64,000 nucleotides of DNA, from assembly GCF_007995055.1 (NCBI RefSeq), contig NZ_VOQQ01000001.1:2897001-2961000 (forward strand), written 5' to 3'. This document shows positions 58,172-64,000 of this stretch, piece after piece; the stretch's first letter is position 1; the number at the start of each line of letters is the position of its first letter. The stretch is from Sphingosinicella ginsenosidimutans (GTDB taxonomy: Bacteria > Pseudomonadota > Alphaproteobacteria > Sphingomonadales > Sphingomonadaceae). The notes below the pieces were generated by a model, which was not told the origin of the DNA, did not search any database, and was given only the letters and a program-made list of their open reading frames with translations. A program made the position numbers and the translations under genes.

Positions 58172-60397
58172 TCAATGCGCGTTCCCCGCCCCTTCGGAAG
58201 CGTTGCGGACGGTGCGGTCGAGGAAATCGAACATCGTGCGATAGAGGTGGAGCTGCCGGGCCTCGCCGGAAATGGCATGGGTCGCGCCCGGATAGACCAT
58301 TGTCTCGAAAGGGAAGCTGCGCGCCTGCAGGAGCCCCATCAGCACCGTCGAATTCTCGAACACGACATTGTCGTCGGCCATGCCGTGCATCAGCAGGAGA
58401 TGATCGGCGATCCGGTCCGAATGCGGCGCCGCGTCCGACTCCTCATAAGGCGCGGAATCGGTGGCAGGATTGCCGAGATAGCGTTCGGTATAATGGGTGT
58501 CGTACAATTCCCACCGCGTCACCGGCGCGACCGCGACGCCCGCCCGGAACGTGCCCCGCGGCGCACCTTCGAGCAACCGAAGCGTCATGTAGCCGCCATA
58601 GGACCAGCCGAAGACAGCGACGCGATCGGGATCGACGAAGTCCTGCCGCCGAAGCCAATCGAGTCCGGCCAGCTGATCGCGCACCTCCACCTGCCCCATA
58701 GCGTGATAGATCGCGTTCTCGAACCGCGTGCCGCGATCGGGCGAGCCGCGATTGTCGATCGAGAAGACGATCCAGCCCTGCTGCACGAGATATTCCTGCA
58801 GCGGGCTCACCCAGGTGCGCATCACCTGCCGTCCGCCGCCAGGCCCGCCATAGACCTGGACAAAGACCGGATAACGCCGCCCCGGCTCCAGGCGCGGCGT
58901 CAGCATCTTGTAATAGAGCATCGTGCCGTCGTCGGCGCGCACCGTGCCGAAGGTCGGCGCGACATGATCCGCCATGAACGGGGCATAAGGATGATCCCCG
59001 GCCACCCGGTTCTCCTCGATCCATGCGAGCCGCCGTCCGGTGGCGTCGGCGAGATAGACCTGCGGTGGCTGGGCCGGGCTCGAACGGGTGACGAGCATCC
59101 GGCGTGCGGCGCCATCCATCTCGGCGTCGTTCCACCAGCCCGCCTCCGTCAGTCGATGGGGCGCGGCCGGATGGTTCATGTCGATCCAGTAGAGATGCTG
59201 TTCGATGGGCGTGTCCATATTGGCGGTGAAGTAGATTCGCCCGCCCGCCTCATCGATCCCGTCGATGCTCTTCACCGCCCAGTCGCCATGCGTGAGCTGC
59301 GTCCAGCGCCCGTCCCGGAAACGATAGATGTGGGAATAGCCACTGCGCTCCGAGGTCCAGATCAGGCTGCCGTCGCGCAGCGGGCGGAGATTGTCGTGCA
59401 GGTTGAGCCAGTGGTCTGACGTCTCGGTGAACAGGATCGTCGAGCGCCCGGTCGCCGGATCGACGCTGAGCATGTCGAGCCGCTTCTGGTCCCGGCTCTC
59501 GCGCTGGACGAGCAGGACGTGCCCGTCCGCGCTCCAGTTCACGCGAGCGAGATAGATGTCGGTGTCGTCGCCGAGATCGACCTTCACCCGGCCGGAGCCG
59601 TCCGGGCGCATCACATAGAGTTCGACCAGCGCATTGGGCGTGCCCGCCGCGGGGTAACGCTGCTGGTAGACGCGCGTGCCGTCGGCCCCGATCGCGGTGC
59701 GGGTGACGACGTTGACCCTCGCCTCGTCGACCCGGGCGACCGCGATATAGCGGTCGTCGGGCGACCACCAATGGCCGGTGCGCCGGTCCATCTCCTCCTG
59801 CGCGACGAACTCGGCCGATCCCCAGGTCACGGTGCCCCCGCCATCGGTCGTGAGCGCATGCTCCCCGGTCCCGTCCGCGCCGACCACGTAGAGATTCTGG
59901 TCGCGCACGAAGGAGAGGTAGCGACCGGTCTTCGAAACCTGGGCGTCGAGCTCGGTCTCGGGCGTCGCCGTGATCCGGCGCACATTGCCGTCGAGCCCGG
60001 CGAGATAGAGGTCGCCGTCGAGCGGGACCAGGATCGATCGGCCGTCCGGCGCCCACTGATAGCTCACGATGCCGCGCACGCCGGAAAGCCGCGCGCGTTC
60101 GCGCCGCATCATCTCGTCCTCCGAAAGCGCCGCTCCCGTGCCGACGCGCGCGCTGTCGACCAGCATCCGGGCCTGCCCTGTCGACGTGTCGACCGCCCAC
60201 AGATCGTAGCGCTCGCGGTCGTCCGGGCGGTTGCGGAGCATCGTCGCGAGCCGGCCGTCTGGAGAAAGCCGCAGCATCCGGGGCGTCGGGCCCGAAAGCG
60301 AAGGGCTGGCGAAGACCCGCTCGAGCGTCAGGCGCTCGGCACGGGCGGGGGCGGCGGCGGCAATCACGGCCGCGGCAAGGAGGATGAGGCTGCGCAT
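58172..60397 (-). CDS. Dipeptidyl-peptidase IV-like S9 serine peptidase
   Basis: 741 residues with signal peptide (MRSLILLAAAVIAAAAPARA). N-terminal beta-propeller with the DPP-IV double-Glu motif in EFVAQEEMDRRTGHWWSPDD; C-terminal hydrolase domain with nucleophile GWSYGGYMTL, aspartate in HGMADDNVVF and His in YPGATHAISGE. It likely releases X-Pro dipeptides in the periplasm. Its stop is 10 bp from the padR operator region. Start chosen to give a clean signal peptide. Confidence 0.94.
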   Translation of the reverse strand: MRSLILLAAAVIAAAAPARAERLTLERVFASPSLSGPTPRMLRLSPDGRLATMLRNRPDDRERYDLWAVDTSTGQARMLVDSARVGTGAALSEDEMMRRERARLSGVRGIVSYQWAPDGRSILVPLDGDLYLAGLDGNVRRITATPETELDAQVSKTGRYLSFVRDQNLYVVGADGTGEHALTTDGGGTVTWGSAEFVAQEEMDRRTGHWWSPDDRYIAVARVDEARVNVVTRTAIGADGTRVYQQRYPAAGTPNALVELYVMRPDGSGRVKVDLGDDTDIYLARVNWSADGHVLLVQRESRDQKRLDMLSVDPATGRSTILFTETSDHWLNLHDNLRPLRDGSLIWTSERSGYSHIYRFRDGRWTQLTHGDWAVKSIDGIDEAGGRIYFTANMDTPIEQHLYWIDMNHPAAPHRLTEAGWWNDAEMDGAARRMLVTRSSPAQPPQVYLADATGRRLAWIEENRVAGDHPYAPFMADHVAPTFGTVRADDGTMLYYKMLTPRLEPGRRYPVFVQVYGGPGGGRQVMRTWVSPLQEYLVQQGWIVFSIDNRGSPDRGTRFENAIYHAMGQVEVRDQLAGLDWLRRQDFVDPDRVAVFGWSYGGYMTLRLLEGAPRGTFRAGVAVAPVTRWELYDTHYTERYLGNPATDSAPYEESDAAPHSDRIADHLLLMHGMADDNVVFENSTVLMGLLQARSFPFETMVYPGATHAISGEARQLHLYRTMFDFLDRTVRNASEGAGNAH

Positions 60398-60545
60398 GGC
60401 AGGCACGATAGCCGCCGCCACGGCAAAGAAAAGGGCGGGAACCTCAAGCGACCGCCCCGCCGCTCGCAACTTCGGCGTCGTGATGCGAGCGCGCGGCGGG
60501 ATCGTTCAGCCCGCGGTCAGGACGTTTGGCGCAGGGGCGTCGGCC

Positions 60546-61022
60546 ATGCGATCATCCATCGTCCTTGCATCCGCGCTCGGTCTGGCGCTCATTTCCGCGA
60601 CGTCGGCCTGCGCGACGCCGGCGGACGGTTTGGGGGAAAGCGCGGTGCAGACGGAGTCATCGCCGGCCCTGGCTGGAACAGGCTGGCACATCGTCGCCAT
60701 CGGCGATCGGGCCGTGTCGGGCGATCGCTTCGTTCTTTCCTTTACGGCGGATCGGGTCTCGGGACGCGCCGGATGCAACAGCTTTTCCGGGCCTTACAGC
60801 ATTGACGGCGGGCGGCTTGCCGTGGGCGCGATGATGATGACGCGCATGGCCTGCGCGAACGTCAACGGGCCTGAGGGCGTCGATCCGATGGCGATGGAGC
60901 GGCAGGCGACGCAGATCCTGAGCGAAGGCGCGCGAATCGCGTCCGTCGGTGCGGACATGCTGGAGCTCACCGCCCCGGCCGGAACGCTCCGCCTGCGCCG
61001 CGCCGACCGGGCCGCGCGCTAG
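60546..61022 (+). CDS. META-domain envelope protein
   Basis: 158 residues: N-terminal signal/lipoprotein-like sequence (MRSSIVLASALGLALISATSACATP) and one META domain (GTGWHIVAIGDRAVSGDRFVLSFTADRVSGRAGCNSFSGPYSIDGGRLAVGAMMMTRMACANVNGPEG). HslJ-like META proteins are linked to heat-shock or envelope functions, without a clear activity. The stop overlaps the convergent rmuC stop by 4 nt (CTAG). Confidence 0.87.
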   Translation: MRSSIVLASALGLALISATSACATPADGLGESAVQTESSPALAGTGWHIVAIGDRAVSGDRFVLSFTADRVSGRAGCNSFSGPYSIDGGRLAVGAMMMTRMACANVNGPEGVDPMAMERQATQILSEGARIASVGADMLELTAPAGTLRLRRADRAAR

Positions 61023-62347
61023 TTCGCCTTCGCCGCGCTCTCGGGCGCCAGGAGCTTGGTGAGCGGCCGCGGCGCCGCCTCGACCACCGGCAGGGCCTCG
61101 ATCTCGCGCGCCCCGCTCGCCACTTCGAGCGTCTCGAACCGCTTGGCCTGGGTCATCACCTGGCTTTCAAGGCTGCCGACGAAGGAATTATAGGCATCCG
61201 TCGCGAGCCCGAGGTTGCGGCCGAGCTTGGCGACATGGGCGCCCATCGTCGCGAGCCGGGAATGGAGTTCCTTGCCGAGGCGGGCGATCTCCGCCGCTTC
61301 CTCCGCCAGTCGCTCCTGCCGCCACACGCCGGCGACGGTCCGTGCGATGGCGACCAGGTTGGTCGGCGTCGCGAGCAGCACGCGGCGCTCGAACGCCCAG
61401 TCCCACAGGCCGTCGTCCTGCTCCAGCGCGGCGGTCAGGAAATGCTCGCCGGGGATGTACATGACGACATAATCGGCGGCGTCGCCGAACTGCTCCCAAT
61501 AGGCCTTGGAGCCGAGCTGCTGGGCATGGTTGCGGATCGACGCCGCGTGCGCCTTGAGGTGCGAAACCCGCGCCGCCTCATCCGCCGCCTCGCTCGCGTC
61601 GAGAAAGGCGTTGAGCGAGCATTTGGCGTCGATGATCAGCTTGCGGCCGCCCGGCATCCGCACCACCACGTCGGGGCGCAGCCGCCCGTCGCCCGTGTCG
61701 ACCGACACCTCGGTCTGGAAATCGGCGAATTGCGACAGGCCGGCCTGTTCGAGCACGTTCTTCAGGCTCTGCTCCCCCCAACGGCCGCGCGCCTTGGGGC
61801 TCGAACGAAGCGCGTTGACGAGGTTGCGCGTTTCGTCGCGAACCTGGGTGTGGCCGGCATGGAGCAGCTGCACGGCCTCGCGAAGGCCGGCATATTGATC
61901 GACCCGCTCCTTCTCGACCGCGGCCAGCTTCTCGTCATAGCGCTTGAGGGTCGCCTCGACCGGCTGGAGCAGGGCCTTGAGCTGCTGCTCGCTCTTCTCG
62001 CCCGCCTGGTGGAAGCGGGCATCGGCGCGTTCGAGGAACTGCTTCTGCGCCTCGCCGAGCATCGCGGCACCGACCTCGCGGAATTGCGCGGCGAGCGAAT
62101 CCTTCGCTTCCCTCAGCTCGGCGATGCGCGTCTCGAAATTGCGCGCGTCGGCCTGAAGCGTCGCAAGGTTCCGGCTGGCCTCGTCGCGCTCCTTCGTCAC
62201 CTCGTCGAGGGCGAGGCGGAGCAGCTCGGCCGCCTTGGCCCTTTCCTCCGCCAGAGCCGAAGCGCGCGATCGACCGGCGAACCAGCCGAGGGCCAGGCCG
62301 GCGGCGAGCGCCACCAAGATTGCGAGCAGAAGATAGATGGGGTCCAT
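61019..62347 (-). CDS. rmuC: DNA recombination protein RmuC
   Basis: 442 residues: N-terminal membrane helix (IYLLLAILVALAAGLALGWFAG), a long coiled coil (about 28-165), and the RmuC nuclease-like domain (GRWGEQSLKNVLEQAGLSQFADFQTEV, RPDVVVRMPGGRKLIIDAKCSLNAFLDA, VVMYIPGEHFLTAALEQDDGLWDWAFERRVLLATPTNLVAIARTVAGVWRQE). The Asp and Glu/Lys pattern D-x-K (DAK) is intact. RmuC limits inversions at short repeats. Confidence 0.95.
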   Translation of the reverse strand: MDPIYLLLAILVALAAGLALGWFAGRSRASALAEERAKAAELLRLALDEVTKERDEASRNLATLQADARNFETRIAELREAKDSLAAQFREVGAAMLGEAQKQFLERADARFHQAGEKSEQQLKALLQPVEATLKRYDEKLAAVEKERVDQYAGLREAVQLLHAGHTQVRDETRNLVNALRSSPKARGRWGEQSLKNVLEQAGLSQFADFQTEVSVDTGDGRLRPDVVVRMPGGRKLIIDAKCSLNAFLDASEAADEAARVSHLKAHAASIRNHAQQLGSKAYWEQFGDAADYVVMYIPGEHFLTAALEQDDGLWDWAFERRVLLATPTNLVAIARTVAGVWRQERLAEEAAEIARLGKELHSRLATMGAHVAKLGRNLGLATDAYNSFVGSLESQVMTQAKRFETLEVASGAREIEALPVVEAAPRPLTKLLAPESAAKAN

Positions 62348-62392
62348 ATGCGCCTGTCCGTTTGGAACGAAGCGCGAACCTAGCCGAGGCGC

Positions 62393-62417
62393 GGAACCGG
62401 CACCAGCCATTTCCGTT
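62393..62417 (+). promoter_or_regulatory. EcfG promoter of the Cys-rich four-helix-bundle gene
   Basis: GGAAC (62393-62397), 16-nt spacer, CGTT (62414-62417): an exact consensus match. The transcript would start just before the AGGAGG site at 62427. Confidence 0.75.
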
Positions 62418-62437
62418 CGCTTCGCCAGGAGGCCCCC

Positions 62438-62827
62438 ATGTCCCTTTCGAAGATGATCGCCACCCATCCCGACGTTGCCGGGGATGCCAGCGAGCCACTT
62501 GCGCTCGCCGCGCGGCATTCGATGCTGTGCGCGCTGTTCTGCACCTCCTGCGCCGACGCCTGCGTCGCCGAGGAGATGGACATGCGGCAATGTATCCGCT
62601 CCTGCCTGGACTGCGCCGACATTTGCGGGGCGATGGCGACAATCGCCGTGCGGCGGACGGGTTCGAACGAGACGGTGCTCCGCGCGATGCTGGAGACCTG
62701 CATCCGGACCTGTGAGCTCTGCGCCGAGGAATGCGCGCGGCATGACCATGCCCATTGCCGCCTTTGTGCCGAGATGTGCCGGGAATGCGCGCGCGATTGC
62801 CGCGCGGCGCTCGACTCCGTCGCCTGA
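62438..62827 (+). CDS. Cys-rich four-helix-bundle copper-binding protein (DUF326/Csp-like)
   Basis: 129 residues with 17 cysteines in CxxxC/CxxC spacing on helices (MLCALFCTSCADACVAEE; QCIRSCLDCADICG; TCIRTCELCAEECARH; HCRLCAEMCRECARDC). This is the layout of copper storage proteins (Csp), where thiols inside the bundle bind many Cu(I) ions. It lacks a signal peptide, so is cytosolic like Csp3. AGGAGG precedes the ATG. The EcfG promoter predicts general-stress induction. Confidence 0.9.
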   Translation: MSLSKMIATHPDVAGDASEPLALAARHSMLCALFCTSCADACVAEEMDMRQCIRSCLDCADICGAMATIAVRRTGSNETVLRAMLETCIRTCELCAEECARHDHAHCRLCAEMCRECARDCRAALDSVA

Positions 62828-62830
62828 ACG

Positions 62831-63355
62831 ATGAAGCTTGGCGCGGCCTGCTGTGCGTCGGCGACGATCGCCATTCTCGCCCTCGTCGCGGCCTGCCGAC
62901 CGGCGCCGGACGCGGACGCGAACGCGGCGGCCGATGCGGCACCCGCTGAATCGACCGAGCCCACCACCGTCGATTCCGGCGTCGACATCGACGCCTCGCT
63001 CTCGCTCGATCAGCTGAACGGCCTCGAAAACCACACGCCCCCGCCCGAGGCAGACGCCCTGCCGCCAGCGGATGCTCCGCTGAGATTCGTTGGGCGCTGG
63101 GCGGCCGATTCCGGGCTCTGCGCGACGGCGCCGTGGCAGTTCACGGCGCAGTCCCTCTCGACGCCGGCCGGCGCGCATTGCCGCTTCCGACGGGTCGAAA
63201 AGACGCCGGGCGGGGTCGACATCTCCGCGCTTTGCACGGCGGAAGGGCCCGAACGACGGGACAGGATCCGCCTGCGCTTCGCCGAATCGGCCGGGGCGAT
63301 GCTGTTCGAATCGACGACGATCGCCGATGCGGGGCTGGTCTATTGCAGACCTTGA
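62831..63355 (+). CDS. Hypothetical lipoprotein
   Basis: 174 residues. Lipobox LVAAC (Cys22) after ATIAILALVAAC, then an Ala/Asp/Pro-rich linker (about 23-80) and a compact C-terminal domain with four cysteines (GRWAADSGLCATAPWQFTAQSLSTPAGAHCRFRRVEKTPGGVDISALCTAEG ... GLVYCRP), probably two disulfides. It starts 3 nt after the Cys-rich gene and shares its transcript. Function unknown. Confidence 0.82.
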   Translation: MKLGAACCASATIAILALVAACRPAPDADANAAADAAPAESTEPTTVDSGVDIDASLSLDQLNGLENHTPPPEADALPPADAPLRFVGRWAADSGLCATAPWQFTAQSLSTPAGAHCRFRRVEKTPGGVDISALCTAEGPERRDRIRLRFAESAGAMLFESTTIADAGLVYCRP

Positions 63356-63359
63356 GGGT

Positions 63360-63902
63360 TCAGGCTGCGCGCCTGGCGCCGCTTTCCCGACGGGCCTTGA
63401 CCAGTTTCTTCATGATCATGTCGCGCTTCAACCGCGAGAGATGGTCGATGAAGAGCACGCCGTTCAGGTGGTCGATCTCATGCTGGAGGCAGACCGCGAG
63501 CAGCCCGTCGATCCATTCCTCATGGGCCTTGCCGTCGCGCGACTGCCAGCGGGCGCGCACGCGATCCGGGCGCATCACCTCGGCATACATGTCGGGGACC
63601 GAGAGGCAGCCTTCCTGATAGGGGACGGTCGTCTCGGACGCTTCGAGGATTTCGGGATTGATGAAGACGCGCGGGTCGCGAACCGGCTCGCCGTCTTCCA
63701 CCTCAGGCTCTTGGAGATCGATGACGAGCAGGCGCTTCGGCACGCCGACCTGGATCGCCGCAAGGCCGATGCCGGGCGCCGCGTACATCGTCTCGAACAT
63801 GTCGTCGATCAGCGTCTGGAGCTCCGGCGTGATCTCCTCGACGGGCGAGGAAATCTGGCGAAGCACCGGGTCCGGCGTCTCATAGATGGGCAGGATGGCC
63901 AT
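63360..63902 (-). CDS. def: Peptide deformylase
   Basis: 180 residues. Removes the formyl group from nascent N-termini. Three family motifs: [20 protein letters not shown] (metal Cys) and [12 protein letters not shown] (HExxH). The C-terminus is basic. It is downstream of recR on the same strand (31 nt), convergent with the lipoprotein gene (4 nt between stops). Confidence 0.98.
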   Translation of the reverse strand: MAILPIYETPDPVLRQISSPVEEITPELQTLIDDMFETMYAAPGIGLAAIQVGVPKRLLVIDLQEPEVEDGEPVRDPRVFINPEILEASETTVPYQEGCLSVPDMYAEVMRPDRVRARWQSRDGKAHEEWIDGLLAVCLQHEIDHLNGVLFIDHLSRLKRDMIMKKLVKARRESGARRAA

Positions 63903-63933
63903 GGCGGGGATGTAGGTGGAAAAGCCCGCGCCT

Positions 63934-64000
63934 TCAAGCGACGGGGCGCCGCGCCCGCAGCGCCTGCGCGAGCGTGCCCTCGTCGAGATAGTCGAGCTCG
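63934..64000 (-). CDS. recR: Recombination protein RecR (C-terminal fragment)
   Basis: Only the last 21 codons are in the window: [21 protein letters not shown] and stop, the usual end of RecR. RecR acts with RecF/RecO in RecA loading. The gene continues beyond the right edge. Confidence 0.8.
   Translation of the reverse strand, partial: ELDYLDEGTLAQALRARRPVA

Overview
The window is gene-dense, high-GC chromosomal DNA from an alphaproteobacterium, most likely of the order Sphingomonadales. This rests on the set of alphaproteobacterial families (NDUFA12-like and DUF2155 proteins beside aat, DUF1476/zeta inhibitor, GrxD-BolA, a PadR regulator with a Gly/His-rich leader, DUF6894), on close matches to the EcfG general-stress promoter (GGAAC-N16/17-CGTT), and on my recollection of sphingomonad protein sequences. 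No insertion sequence, prophage, integrase or CRISPR array was seen. Many genes overlap by 1-4 nt (ATGA, GTGA or TGATG junctions), so translational coupling is common.

Left part (1-27 kb), mixed housekeeping and accessory metabolism: the 5' part of nadA with a DUF4230 gene and an MBL hydrolase upstream; a BlaI/BlaR1-type repressor-protease pair behind a 20-bp operator; grxD-bolA-DUF1476; a quinone oxidoreductase; a coupled operon in which the two 3-oxoacid CoA-transferase subunits are separated by a P4-type lipoprotein phosphatase and followed by a SulP transporter; an SCP2 protein and a TPP enzyme diverging from one palindrome; two stress-type genes (csbD and a tandem-repeat protein); thiG and thiS on either side of an opposite-strand gene; aroQ-accB-accC; aat, which overlaps a DUF2155 gene tail to tail by 205 bp; a double cold-shock protein; recX; a fatty acyl-AMP ligase; and a GGDEF-EAL protein.

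Middle part (27-55.6 kb), the transcription/translation backbone in the usual order and direction: tRNA-Trp, secE-nusG, rplK-rplA, rplJ-rplL, rpoB-rpoC. It is split into four blocks by unrelated genes. The first interruption holds a NUDIX-DUF47 fusion, pit, a PspC gene with a sigma-54/IHF type promoter, and a PilZ protein. The second holds a TonB-dependent receptor and a DUF6894-Crp unit with an EcfG promoter. The third holds a methionine operon hom-metX-metB behind what looks like a SAM-clan riboswitch, a membrane protein, a TPR-sulfotransferase and an orphan histidine kinase.

Right part (55.6-64 kb): a GT4 glycosyltransferase, a padR-DUF2218 pair with a striking twin-palindrome operator, a DPP-IV-like peptidase, a META-domain protein, rmuC, a 17-cysteine four-helix-bundle protein with an EcfG promoter, a lipoprotein, def and the last codons of recR.

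No single novel defence-type system was found. The most rewarding observations are regulatory (riboswitch, EcfG sites, sigma-54/IHF promoter, phased repeats, a possible small RNA) and architectural (the split ribosomal/RNA polymerase cluster, the NUDIX-DUF47 fusion, the antisense-overlapping gene tails, the CoA-transferase interrupted by a phosphatase). Functions are assigned by reading motifs and recognising families; no database search was run.
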